A stretch of 64,000 bases of DNA from JBCBKL01 sp963922565 (GCA_963922565.1 CAWUIQ010000006.1:1-64000); one strand, 5' to 3'; shown: positions 50,301 to 58,719, counted from the first letter of the stretch. Numbers and translations are program-made. The notes: generated by a model not told the origin, from the letters alone.

Positions 50301-52616
50301 AGATGAGGCATCGTGTGCTACGGTTGCTGCCTTGAGATTCAGGTGTGCCAGCTCCACTTTTGCGTCAGGCTCGCCGATCAGGGCAATCGCTTCGTTCAGG
50401 TGGCGGACGATCTTGATAACGCCTTCGTCGTTAAGGTCGCCTGATGCCTCCTCCTGCAACAGCCTGCCTATGGACAGATGCACCCGCTTTTTGTCGTCCG
50501 CATCAATCAGGTCGTATGCGGCCTGATGCAGACGGTCATGCTGAAACCGGAAACGCGGGTTCATCTCAGCGTCGATCGGTGTTTCTGACCGGGAAGCCGC
50601 CTCGTCGAAAAGCTGATAGCTGTCATCGAGCGGCAAGATGATGTTCCGGGCGAGCGCGCTCATGAGCGCGAGGCCAATCTCTTTTTTCGGCCGCCGGTGA
50701 ACCACCGCCAACTTCTGAAGATCGAATTCGTGGCCAATACAGGCAGCCATGCGGAGCGTTTGCTTGGTTTGATCTGGCAGCTTGCCGAGATTTCCCAGCA
50801 GGAAATCCACCACATCGGAGTCCACATCGGCCTTGTTGATCCCGTCGACATCCCACGTCCAGCGGCCCTTCGCCCGCTCAAACCGGATCAACTCGTCGTC
50901 GACCAGCGACTTCAGCAGCTCGTTCACAAAGAATGGGTTACCTTCGGTCTTTCGGTAGAGAACAGCGCTCAGCGTTTCGGTCTCATCGGCATCGGTGCGC
51001 AAGGCTGTCGAAACGATCTGATTGACGACAGAGCGCTTAAGGGGCTGGAGCGATACCTCATGTACCGGCCTCACCTTGGAAATCTCGTTTCGCGCCAGCG
51101 ACAACAGATGGTTGCTATCCACTTCGTTGCTTCGATAGGCACCCAAAATAAACAGATTGCTGATGTCTCGCGTCGTCGCGAATTTCTGCAGCAAGTTGAG
51201 CGTTGGCGCATCGCTCCATTGCAGATCATCGAGGTAGATGACAACCGGCCGATCCGAGCCGGTCAAAAGGCGGACAAGGCTGATGAACATGAGCTGAAGC
51301 CTGTTCTGCGCCTCCGTCGGTGGCAGGGCTGGCACGGCATCTTGCGGCCCGATAATCTTTTCGAGATCCGGCAGAACATCGATCATGGCCTGCGCATTGC
51401 CGCCGAGCGCCTCGGTGATGCTAGTTTTCCAAGTTGCCAGGCGATCGGCGGGTTCGGCCAGGAGTTCGTGAACCAGCCCTGAAAACGCGGCCGAGATGCC
51501 GGCATAGGGTTTGGCGCGCTCGAATTGATCGAACTTGCCGCGCAAAATGTATCCGCGCGATCGAACGATCGGTTTGTTCAACTCTTCCACGAGGGCGGAT
51601 TTACCAACCCCGGAGTGGCCTGAAATCAGGCATACTTCGGTTCCGCCCCGTTCTACGTTTTCAAGAAGCGCCGCAAGCTGCGCCATTTCTTCATCCCGTC
51701 CATAGACGACCTGCGGGACGCGAAAGACCTCGGAAATATCGCGCTCGCCCAGCGTGAATGACTGGATCTGACCGGTCTTGGTCAGCTGGCTGTGGCACTC
51801 CCTCAGATCGTGTAACAGACCGAAACAGCTCTGATAGCGATCCTCGGGGCTTTTTGCGAGCAATCGCAGGACGATGTTCGCGAGCGTTGACGGAACGCGC
51901 GCGCCCGCGTCATCCGGTAGCGTAGGCGCCTTGCCGATATGCGCATGTACCCATTCAAGCTGGGTTGTGGCGTCAAACGGCGATCGGCCGAACAGCATCT
52001 CAAAAAACACGACGCCCAAAGAATAGAAATCAGACCTGTGATCGACATCGTGCGAAATGCGCCCGGTCTGCTCTGGCGAGATGTAGGGCAACGACCCGCG
52101 CATGTGTTTCGATATGGTTTTGTCCTGATGTTCCCGGGACAGCGCTGAAGCAATCTCGAAGTTCATCAATTTGACCGACCAGTCGGCATCGTCGATGAGG
52201 ATGTTTTGTGGGGCGATGTTCTTGTGAACCGTATTGTGATCGTGGACAGCATCGATGGCAGTCGTCAGTTGAATAACAATGTCGACGATCCGATCCAGTG
52301 GCCACGTCGAAGCGCGATTGGAGCTGAGATAGTATGACAGGGTTCGACCGCTCGTCTGACTGACAACAGCGGGATTGCCGTTGTCATGGAAAACCAGTTC
52401 CGAGGCCGGCAAGACACCTTCGACGTCGTCCAGCTCCTTCAATAGCCAGTACTCGCGCTCGAGGCGCTTGATATCGCGAATGTCGGGATAGGCAGCGGAT
52501 AACGTCTTGATGATTGCCGGTCTTCCGCTTGAACGATCGCGGGCACGAAACAAGGAACTGGCGTAGTAGGACTCGATCTTTTTTTCGATCTCGTATCCAG
52601 CGATTGTGAGGTGCAA
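47400..52616 (-). CDS. Multidomain pseudokinase-AAA ATPase-GAF-adenylate cyclase
   Basis: This protein of about 1738 residues makes cAMP under multidomain control. Residues 1-280 form a protein-kinase-like domain with Lys37, but the HRD/HKD aspartate is Asn133 (HKNIAPQN) and the DFG aspartate is Asn152 (NFE), so it is probably a pseudokinase. An AAA/STAND ATPase follows with Walker A GHSGVGKS (333-340) and Walker B YLDDLQW (Asp463-Asp464), then a long helical repeat region (about 680-1270), a GAF domain (about 1310-1470), a coiled coil and a class III cyclase domain. The cyclase has metal residues Asp1556 and Asp1600, adenine-specifying Lys1596 and Asp1671, and Asn1680/Arg1684, all intact. 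TTG 52616 follows AAAGGAAG; TTG 52658 is the alternative, 14 residues longer. The middle third is clearly lower in GC than its neighbours. Confidence 0.9.
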   Translation of the reverse strand: MHLTIAGYEIEKKIESYYASSLFRARDRSSGRPAIIKTLSAAYPDIRDIKRLEREYWLLKELDDVEGVLPASELVFHDNGNPAVVSQTSGRTLSYYLSSNRASTWPLDRIVDIVIQLTTAIDAVHDHNTVHKNIAPQNILIDDADWSVKLMNFEIASALSREHQDKTISKHMRGSLPYISPEQTGRISHDVDHRSDFYSLGVVFFEMLFGRSPFDATTQLEWVHAHIGKAPTLPDDAGARVPSTLANIVLRLLAKSPEDRYQSCFGLLHDLRECHSQLTKTGQIQSFTLGERDISEVFRVPQVVYGRDEEMAQLAALLENVERGGTEVCLISGHSGVGKSALVEELNKPIVRSRGYILRGKFDQFERAKPYAGISAAFSGLVHELLAEPADRLATWKTSITEALGGNAQAMIDVLPDLEKIIGPQDAVPALPPTEAQNRLQLMFISLVRLLTGSDRPVVIYLDDLQWSDAPTLNLLQKFATTRDISNLFILGAYRSNEVDSNHLLSLARNEISKVRPVHEVSLQPLKRSVVNQIVSTALRTDADETETLSAVLYRKTEGNPFFVNELLKSLVDDELIRFERAKGRWTWDVDGINKADVDSDVVDFLLGNLGKLPDQTKQTLRMAACIGHEFDLQKLAVVHRRPKKEIGLALMSALARNIILPLDDSYQLFDEAASRSETPIDAEMNPRFRFQHDRLHQAAYDLIDADDKKRVHLSIGRLLQEEASGDLNDEGVIKIVRHLNEAIALIGEPDAKVELAHLNLKAATVAHDASSYPAALHYLEVGRSLLPRNAWESHYDLSKEFSALYAQTVYLVGRHEDADQELSVALNHLKTALEKAQVLSMRTRHYSTSGRMADSIVAALEGLQLLGIDIEQDVSDDTVVAEIEAISRNLGQREIAELIDAGRMTNPEMATAVGLLMEIFPAAFLSGAGNLFYFLVLKSVNLSLEFGNSTETAFAYAAYGMLLCGGLDRPAEGFKYGKLALAMNDSFDDIGLKSRIIYLYGMFIHHWSQHWTTMTDWFKRGIDAGYQSGDLLYLAYNAQDCIIWDPRLDVPTVIDEQSKYLEVVRDCNYLDSYDSGSLFLQMYKNFAGKTSDQFSLASETFDEKSRLEGIRSREFMTGVANFNIYKAEIHYLYGDPEGALPFVEAQEELIDSVMSLPQSTRFRFIAFLTYASICLNGPERRRESFRDRMSAHLSKMQIWADNCPENFRHLYLAMTAELARLDGDMVKALQSFEAAIQSAASFGFTRDQAMIHERYGDAFGAMGLGAAATTHLRAARQLFYRWGADRKVAQLDAQYPSLEQMSDQDAGASDLARPMVANDTGISQEALDLDAVMNATRAISSEIVLPKLLSKTMNILLESTGAQRGYFISRNAGELTIETTSSVTDRQREVNEASHIASPDDIPHSVVNYVLRTQKPLVLENGLVHSQFSKDPYREKRDPKSVMCVPVLRSENLEGVILLENDLASGAFSDERLGMVELLAAQASISIENAKLYDDLEQKVDQRTAELSRKSIALSLVANQLSKYLSPQVYRSIFDRDREVRVASERKHLTVFFSDLVGFTEVAENMGSGALTRLLNDYLSEMSDVALSFGATVDKYVGDGIVIFFGDPESRGIKNDAVACAKMAIAMRKRLGELRQSWLDQGIEKPLDCRMGIHTGFCTVGNFGSETRMDYTIIGRAVNLAARLESAAETGSILISESTFDQIKDDVDCVKRGQIELRGIARPVQTYEIIDLAQTGQ

Positions 52617-52726
52617 ACCAGTACTTCCTTTCAGTGGCGAACTGTTTGAACCGGCCAAAATCGACTAGGCTACTGGCCAAACCTTTTTCAATATGCACTC
52701 TGTGATAGAACAGCGATTTTGTGAAT

Positions 52727-53542
52727 ATGATCAAGTATTTCGGATATGGCTCCAATATGGACTTCACCTCGCTCAGGGCGAAAGGTGTTGTTCCGTCCGC
52801 TTCCCGGCGTGCGGCACTCAAGGGCTGGCGCCTTCGGTTCAATGTCGAACACTTCTTTCGCCATGAGGGCGGGGTTGGAAACATCGAACATACAGGCGAT
52901 CCCGCGGACGAAGTTCTTGGTGTGCTTCACTGTTGCGACGAGGATGATCTTGCGGCGCTTGACCGGGTCGAAGCCTACGGGATCGGGTATGATCGCATCG
53001 ACGTGGATCTGGAAACATCGATCGGTATTGAACGTGGTCTCGCCTATATCGGCTTGCCGCGTTACGTGAACCAGGATTGCCTTCCGACACGCCGTTATCT
53101 CAACATCCTCGTCCGGGGCGCGATCGCAGCCAAGATCGACCATGCGTATGTCGACATGCTGAAAAACCATCCAATCCTGGAACCCTTGGATTTGCCGCCT
53201 TTTGAGCCAGCCGCAACCCAGCCGGCCCTAGGCCATGCCGACCTGAAACCGCCCCTGACGGTTCTTGCAGGGCATGTCTTCGACATGAGCAACGCGCGTG
53301 CTGCACATGACATCCCAAAGGACTGGTTTGGCGGTAAGGATGTGACCGTTTTTCACCTTAGACGGATGGACAGCAGCGACGGCACCGAGAACCTTCTCGA
53401 TGTCATCGACGACCGGCTGAGCGCCGGACAGCGCACCTATCTCAATCGGTACCTGCACGCATTCGACGAAGAATACGACTATGTCGGGCGCTTTGATTAT
53501 GCTTCATTGCCGCCAGAAAAACAGTTCGGCTCAAAGGGCTGA
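52727..53542 (+). CDS. Gamma-glutamylcyclotransferase-like protein with C-terminal extension
   Basis: This 271-residue protein starts with a GGCT/AIG2-type fold: YFGYGSNM at 4-11 is the substrate-binding loop, and LDRVEAYGIGYDR holds the likely catalytic Glu82. The family cyclises gamma-glutamyl groups to 5-oxoproline. The first 150 residues cover the usual domain; the rest (about 155-271), with AGHVFDMSNARAAHDIPKDWFGGKDVTVFHL, is an extension I do not recognise. A GTG at 52721 is also possible. No ribosome-binding site is obvious. It diverges from the cyclase gene by about 110 bp and is followed 25 bp later by the metallo-hydrolase-like gene. Confidence 0.8.
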   Translation: MIKYFGYGSNMDFTSLRAKGVVPSASRRAALKGWRLRFNVEHFFRHEGGVGNIEHTGDPADEVLGVLHCCDEDDLAALDRVEAYGIGYDRIDVDLETSIGIERGLAYIGLPRYVNQDCLPTRRYLNILVRGAIAAKIDHAYVDMLKNHPILEPLDLPPFEPAATQPALGHADLKPPLTVLAGHVFDMSNARAAHDIPKDWFGGKDVTVFHLRRMDSSDGTENLLDVIDDRLSAGQRTYLNRYLHAFDEEYDYVGRFDYASLPPEKQFGSKG

Positions 53543-53567
53543 ACACCTGCCAGCGAAGGGGGACATC

Positions 53568-54293
53568 ATGGCGGATACCGAAACAACACATCTGGCGGCG
53601 ACGCCGCACGGATCCATATCGGAGCCGCTTCAGGACATCTTTTTCGTCTCCGGCACCCGGGAATGGCAATTCATGGATCTCGACTGGCAGTTCAGCCGCA
53701 ACATGACCGTCCTGCGCGAGGGCGGGAAGCTGACCCTCTTCAACGCAGTCCGCCTGTCTGACGCAGGCCTTCAAGAGCTGGAAAAGCTCGGTAAAATCGA
53801 AAACGTCGTTCAGGTTGGCGGCCTTCACGGCGCAGACGACGCCTTTTATCGGGATACCTTCGGCGCAACCTACTGGGCACAGCCCGGCGCCGGGCAAGCA
53901 GGCGTGCCGGTTGATCAGGAACTGACCGAAGGCGGCGCGCTCCCGATATCGGACGCGGAACTCTTCGTTTTCAAAACCACCAATGTTCCGGAATGCATCT
54001 TCCGCCTGAACCGCGACGGCGGCGTCCTGATCGCGTGCGATGCCCTGCAGAACTATCTCGCGCCAGATGAGTTCTTCAGTGAACAATCCGCGCAGGTGAT
54101 GACCGATATGGGCTTTTTCACACCGGCCAATGTTGGACCGGTCTGGATGCAGGCGGCCGAGCCCGGTGCCGACGACTTCAAACGTCTGTCAGAAATGGAA
54201 TTCGAGCATGTGTTTTGCGGCCATGGCGCGCCTGTGAACGGCGACGCATCTCAGGCCTACAAGGCAACGTTCCAGCGCTTGTTCGATATCTGA
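53568..54293 (+). CDS. Protein resembling the metallo-beta-lactamase fold, atypical metal site
   Basis: This 241-residue protein resembles metallo-beta-lactamase-fold proteins of the DUF4336-like group. It has a central strand-turn GGKLTLFNAVRLSDAGLQELEKLGKIENVVQVGGLHGADDAFYRDTFGATYWAQPG, a later CDALQNY, and the closing HVFCGHGAPVNGDA with a histidine. The classic HxHxDH motif is missing; only GLHGADD is at that place. Whether it binds metal or is catalytic is therefore open. GAAGGGGGAC precedes ATG 53568. It lies 25 bp after the cyclotransferase-like gene and probably shares its transcript. Confidence 0.65.
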   Translation: MADTETTHLAATPHGSISEPLQDIFFVSGTREWQFMDLDWQFSRNMTVLREGGKLTLFNAVRLSDAGLQELEKLGKIENVVQVGGLHGADDAFYRDTFGATYWAQPGAGQAGVPVDQELTEGGALPISDAELFVFKTTNVPECIFRLNRDGGVLIACDALQNYLAPDEFFSEQSAQVMTDMGFFTPANVGPVWMQAAEPGADDFKRLSEMEFEHVFCGHGAPVNGDASQAYKATFQRLFDI

Positions 54294-54377
54294 GCCACCC
54301 GATCTAAGGCTTTTCGTGGACAAAACGTTCCGGCTCGGCGGTGGCCAAGACTGTTGACCCGGAACGCGAATACCCCA

Positions 54378-56129
54378 ATGCTGACACGTATGGGTTTAGG
54401 GAATTGGAAAGCAGAGCCGTCTAACGGTTTTTGGAATGACGGGGCGAATTGGGACGGCGGCACAGTTCCGACTGCGTCAGCCACATTCGGAAAGTCCAAC
54501 ATTACCTCCATCGGTTTTACCGACGCTTCGGCGGCCACCATCCTGTCCATCGAGTTTGGTCCGGATGCCGACGCCTACACGTTCAGCGTCCATGTTCTTG
54601 CATCGACCCCTGCCCTAACGATCGAAGGCGCGGGCATCGTCAACCAATCCACGAAAACCCAGCACTTCGTGGTTGCTTCGCAGGGCACATACAACCAGCC
54701 ACAGCTCAAGTTCATCGGGTCGGCATCCGCTGGTAGCGATCTGGTGTCTTACTATGCGGGGCCAACATCGCTGGAGGACTCCTTCGGCGGCGGCACAATT
54801 GAATTCTGCGACGAAGCAACCGGCGGATCGGCTCATTTTGTCTCGCGCACGGGTAAGGTGGCACCGCCGAACGACAACAGCACACTGGGCGGCCAGATTG
54901 TTTTCCGCGACAGGACGACGGCCGGCACTGCAACCTTTTCCATCTGGGGTACGTTGGGCACCGACGGCGATACCTTTGGCAACGCGGTTTTCCACGACAC
55001 CGCTTCGGCAGATCACGCGACCTTCACCAATAATGGTGGCACAGTACCGGGAGGTGATGGTGGCAACACACAGTTCTACGACACCTCATCGGCTGCCCAT
55101 GGCTTATACCTGAACTATGGCGGTACTGCACATGACACCAGACTCGGCGGTGCGAACGGCGGCGACGTCGCCTTTGATGGCAACGCCACGGGTGGACACG
55201 GGCACTTCAACAACTACCCGGCAACGGTAAGCGGCGCCAATGGCGGCGTCACCAGCTTCAACAACAACCCCAACTATCCGACCCTGCAAAACGCCGGAGC
55301 GTCCGCGGGCAACGGGTGCTATCTGAACTTTGGCGCGACGACCGAGAGCCCGGGAGGCGGAGGTCATACCGAACTGACGGCCCGATATGGCTTCTCAAAC
55401 GCCGGTAAGGGGTCATTCTACAATTTTGGAAGCGCCTTGAACGAAAGCTGGACGGCGGGCCACACGATCTTTGCCATCAAACCGCCTAACGAGTTCTTTC
55501 CAAGCGCTGGTAACGGCACGTTCTGGAACCTGCCCGGCGCCGCGGGCGGCTTTACGGTTTTCCAATCCTACGGTGATGGGACGCCGAACCAGAACCCGAC
55601 TGCGGGGACCGGCACCTTTCACAATCTTGGCGGCAGCGGCGCTGATCAGCAGGGCGGATACACGCGCTTCCGCAACACGTCGAAAGCTGAAAACGCGACG
55701 CTGATCTCACATACCGGTGCAAACGGCGGAACGGGTGGGACGACCCTCTTCGAAGATCGTTCACAAGGCGACGGTGCGCATGTTCAGTTGATCGGAAATG
55801 GCGCCCTTGATCTGACAGGCCACGATGGGGCGCTGACGATCGGAACACTGAGTATTGCAACCGGTATTCTGCGCGTCCTCTTAGGAACGAATACAACCAC
55901 CCTCGTTGTATCAAATCCGGTTCAACTGTCCGGCGGCGTCGTCACACTCGATCTGTCATTCCCGGAGGGCGAAACGTTTACAAGCGGACAGCAATACGAC
56001 GTGTTACAGGCCCCGAACCTTTCGCAGTATTCAGCGTCGCAGTTCGAAGCCAACAAGATCGGCACCGCCGAACCGGTCATCACGATCGACGGTTCAACAC
56101 TGAAGATCGCCTACCACCCCACGGCCTGA
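54378..56129 (+). CDS. Repeat-rich beta-helix-like protein, autotransporter passenger type
   Basis: This 583-residue protein opens with NWKAEPSNGFWNDGANWDGGTVPTASATFG, an ending-strand pattern common in autotransporter passengers and related surface proteins. It continues with about a dozen imperfect repeats of 25-40 residues built on GGxTxFxDxSTAxxAxFxNxGG (for example GGNTQFYDTSSAAHG and GGYTRFRNTSKAENA). The last 100 residues form a different beta-rich domain with GALTIGTLSIATGILRV. There is no N-terminal signal peptide, no beta-barrel, no LPXTG and no obvious Type I RTX repeats. It is rich in Gly, Asn, Thr and Phe. ATG 54378 is chosen; TTG 54354 and ATG 54390 are in frame. It may be a secreted or surface protein using an unrecognised route. 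Confidence 0.75.
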   Translation: MLTRMGLGNWKAEPSNGFWNDGANWDGGTVPTASATFGKSNITSIGFTDASAATILSIEFGPDADAYTFSVHVLASTPALTIEGAGIVNQSTKTQHFVVASQGTYNQPQLKFIGSASAGSDLVSYYAGPTSLEDSFGGGTIEFCDEATGGSAHFVSRTGKVAPPNDNSTLGGQIVFRDRTTAGTATFSIWGTLGTDGDTFGNAVFHDTASADHATFTNNGGTVPGGDGGNTQFYDTSSAAHGLYLNYGGTAHDTRLGGANGGDVAFDGNATGGHGHFNNYPATVSGANGGVTSFNNNPNYPTLQNAGASAGNGCYLNFGATTESPGGGGHTELTARYGFSNAGKGSFYNFGSALNESWTAGHTIFAIKPPNEFFPSAGNGTFWNLPGAAGGFTVFQSYGDGTPNQNPTAGTGTFHNLGGSGADQQGGYTRFRNTSKAENATLISHTGANGGTGGTTLFEDRSQGDGAHVQLIGNGALDLTGHDGALTIGTLSIATGILRVLLGTNTTTLVVSNPVQLSGGVVTLDLSFPEGETFTSGQQYDVLQAPNLSQYSASQFEANKIGTAEPVITIDGSTLKIAYHPTA

Positions 56130-56198
56130 CACAACCGACACTTTCACGATTTCCGCGCACGACCGTGCGAGACAATAGCGTACGGAATGGCATTGATT

Positions 56199-56214
56199 TT
56201 TTCCGCGCGATAAG
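56199..56214 (-). promoter_or_regulatory. LacI-type operator, copy 1 (before the regulator)
   Basis: Read on the minus strand this is CTTATCGCGCGGAAAA. It matches 15 of 16 bases of the plus-strand site at 57318-57333. It lies 66 bp before the LacI start and is consistent with autoregulation. Confidence 0.6.
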
Positions 56215-56279
56215 AAATTGTAAACATTGTGGAAGATTGGGGTCGCGCCAGCCGCGGCCCGGATAAGAGACGTGCAACC

Positions 56280-57305
56280 ATGGGCGCAACGAAGATCAGG
56301 AATATGGAAGAGTTCGCCGCTGTCAGTGGCATCTCACGCCCGACCGTTTCGAAGTACTTCCACGATCCCGAAAGTGTCAGAGCCTCAACCCGGCAAAAGA
56401 TAGAAGAAGCGCTGGCGCGATACGACTATCGCCCAAACATCTTTGCGATGAACCAGAACCGCAAACTGACCAAGAATGTTGGTGTGGTGGTTCCGTATCT
56501 TGCCGATCCGTTCTTTGTCGAGATCGCGCGCAATATTGAACAAAGCTGCATCGACGCCGGGTATCGCCCGACGCTTTACAGCTCGCACGGCCAACCGGAG
56601 CTTGAGAAGGATATTCTCGACAGCCTGCGTTCGCTCAAACCGGCAGGCGTTTTGCTCGCCCCGCTGGGCCGCGCATCCGACAAGTCGGCGGTTGAGAGTT
56701 TTTGTAACGATGTCCCGACCGTACTCTTTGATAGTGGCATCCAGAAGCTCGGCCTCGCATTCGTCGGATCCGATAACCCGCAATTCGCGATGCTGATCGT
56801 TGATTACCTATGCCGTACCGGTGAACCGCCGTGCTTTCTTGAAATGCGAACACCTTCAAACCCGAATGCGAACAAGCGTCGCGAGGGTTACGTCGCCGCG
56901 ATGGAACGTCTTGGCCACGAGCCCTGCATCGTTCAGATGGCGGGCGAAGGCTGGGATTTCGAGGAAATTGGTCGCCGAGAAGGTGGCGTTGCACTGGATA
57001 GAAAGCAGTTCAAAACCAACACGGTATTGTGCAGCAACGACCGTCTTGCGATCGGCTTTCTGACCGCCTGCTATGAACGGCGCCTGCGCGTCGGTCGGGA
57101 TACAGATTGCACGATCCGCGTTGCCGGGCAGGACGATCATCCGTTTTCACGCTTTACCTGCCCGCCGCTGACGACGGTTGCACAGGATTACGATGCCATT
57201 TCGCGGCATGCGGTGAAATCTCTCTTCGAAGCGATCGAGGGGGATAACAAGCCGCACGAAACCACGCTTTTCCAGGGACGGCTCGTCATGCGGGATTCGG
57301 CCTAG
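56280..57305 (+). CDS. LacI family transcriptional regulator
   Basis: This 341-residue regulator has an N-terminal helix-turn-helix, NMEEFAAVSGISRPTVSKYFHDPESVRASTRQKIEEALARYDYRPN (about 8-53), with a hinge, and a periplasmic-binding-protein-like sensor from NVGVVVPYLADPFFVEIARNIEQSC to the end. It lies 97 bp before the smoE start on the same strand and probably represses the polyol operon until a polyol or derived sugar binds. ATG 56280 gives the usual short lead before the helix-turn-helix. Matching operators lie before this gene and before smoE. Confidence 0.92.
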   Translation: MGATKIRNMEEFAAVSGISRPTVSKYFHDPESVRASTRQKIEEALARYDYRPNIFAMNQNRKLTKNVGVVVPYLADPFFVEIARNIEQSCIDAGYRPTLYSSHGQPELEKDILDSLRSLKPAGVLLAPLGRASDKSAVESFCNDVPTVLFDSGIQKLGLAFVGSDNPQFAMLIVDYLCRTGEPPCFLEMRTPSNPNANKRREGYVAAMERLGHEPCIVQMAGEGWDFEEIGRREGGVALDRKQFKTNTVLCSNDRLAIGFLTACYERRLRVGRDTDCTIRVAGQDDHPFSRFTCPPLTTVAQDYDAISRHAVKSLFEAIEGDNKPHETTLFQGRLVMRDSA

Positions 57306-57317
57306 ACGGTGCCAAAA

Positions 57318-57333
57318 CTTATCGCGCGTAAAA
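57318..57333 (+). promoter_or_regulatory. LacI-type operator, copy 2 (before smoE)
   Basis: CTTATCGCGCGTAAAA lies 68 bp before the smoE ATG, nearly identical to the inverted copy at 56199-56214. A TTGACT at 57340-57345 just downstream could be a -35 element, placing the operator at the upstream edge of the promoter; no strong -10 is seen. Confidence 0.6.
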
Positions 57334-57401
57334 CTTTTATTGACTCCGCGATTATATTTCACCTAGGCTTCGAGCGTAGCATCCAAACAGGGAGGAGTCG
57401 G

Positions 57402-58703
57402 ATGTACCTGAGGAACGCACTTTGTGCGGCGACGGCTATGTCGCTCATCGCAGTGGGCAGCGCTCACGCTGAAACCATCACCATCGCAACTGTGAACAAC
57501 GGCGACATGATCCGCATGCAGGGTCTGACCGATGACTTCACCGAAAAGACCGGTCACCAAGTTGAATGGGTCACGCTGGAAGAGAACGTTCTGCGCCAGC
57601 GCGTCACAACCGACATCACGACCAAGGGTGGCCAGTTCGACATCATGACAATCGGCATGTACGAAGCCCCGATCTGGGGTTCGAACGGCTGGCTGGTCCC
57701 GCTGGACAACCTGTCCGCGGAATACAATGTCGACGACATCCTGCCCGCCATGCGCGGCGGTCTGAGCCATGAAGGCACGCTTTATGCGGCACCTTTCTAC
57801 GGCGAAAGCTCGATGATCATGTATCGCACCGACCTGATGGAAAAGGCCGGTATGGAAATGCCGACGTCGCCCACCTGGGACTTTATCCGCGAAGCGGCTG
57901 CGGCAATGACGGATCGCGACAATGACATCAACGGCATCTGCCTGCGCGGCAAGGCCGGTTGGGGTGAAGGCGGTGCCTTTATCACCGCGATGTCCAACTC
58001 ATTCGGAGCCCGCTGGTTCGATATGGACTGGAAAGCGCAGTTCGATACCGACCCGTGGAAGAACACGCTGACCTTCTTCAAGGGCATGATGGACGAGTCC
58101 GGCCCCGCTGGTTACGCGACCAACGGTTTCAACGAAAACCTCTCGCTGTTCCAACAGGGCAAATGCGGCATGTGGATTGACGCCACCGTCGCGGCGTCCT
58201 TCGTGACCAACCCCAACGACAGCACCGTCGCTGACAGCGTGGGCTTTGCTCTGGCGCCCAACACTGGCCTGGGCAAAAACGCCAACTGGCTGTGGGCCTG
58301 GGCTCTTGCCATCCCGGCCGGCTCTCAAAAGCAGGATGCGGCATTGGCGTTCATCGAGTGGGCCACGTCGAACAGCTATATCGAACTGGTGGCGGCCAAC
58401 GAAGGCTGGGCCAATGTCCCTCCGGGTGCGCGTACCTCGCTGTACGAGAACCCGAACTACAAGGACATTCCTTTCGCCAAGATGACACTGGAATCAATCC
58501 TGACGGCTGATCCCAATAACTCTACGGTCGAACCGTCGCCGTATGTCGGCATCCAGTTCGCGGCCATTCCGGAGTTTGCGGGCATCGCCACAGAAGTCAG
58601 CCAGGAATTTGCGGCGGCTTATGCCGGGCAGCAAACCGTCGAAGAAGCTCTGGCCAAAGCACAGGCTCTGACGACGGACGCAATGGAAGCTGCAGGCTAC
58701 TAA
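57402..58703 (+). CDS. smoE: Polyol ABC transporter substrate-binding protein
   Basis: This 433-residue periplasmic protein has a Sec signal (cleavage near GSAHAET) and belongs to the extracellular solute-binding family 1, sorbitol/mannitol type. Blocks include DFTEKTGHQVEWVTLEENVLRQRVTTDITTKGGQFDIMTIGMYEAPIWGSNGWLVPL and GWGEGGAFITAMSNSFGARWFDMDWKAQ. GGGAGGAG precedes ATG 57402. It captures hexitols for the SmoFGK permease. The gene order to mtlK matches the Rhodobacter smo operon. Confidence 0.92.
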   Translation: MYLRNALCAATAMSLIAVGSAHAETITIATVNNGDMIRMQGLTDDFTEKTGHQVEWVTLEENVLRQRVTTDITTKGGQFDIMTIGMYEAPIWGSNGWLVPLDNLSAEYNVDDILPAMRGGLSHEGTLYAAPFYGESSMIMYRTDLMEKAGMEMPTSPTWDFIREAAAAMTDRDNDINGICLRGKAGWGEGGAFITAMSNSFGARWFDMDWKAQFDTDPWKNTLTFFKGMMDESGPAGYATNGFNENLSLFQQGKCGMWIDATVAASFVTNPNDSTVADSVGFALAPNTGLGKNANWLWAWALAIPAGSQKQDAALAFIEWATSNSYIELVAANEGWANVPPGARTSLYENPNYKDIPFAKMTLESILTADPNNSTVEPSPYVGIQFAAIPEFAGIATEVSQEFAAAYAGQQTVEEALAKAQALTTDAMEAAGY

Positions 58704-58719
58704 GCGTCTTCCCCACCGG

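Noticed and set aside
56156..56169. CGCACG-AC-CGTGCG palindrome after the repeat protein gene
   Set aside because: Loop too short for the full stem and no T-run; not called as a terminator.
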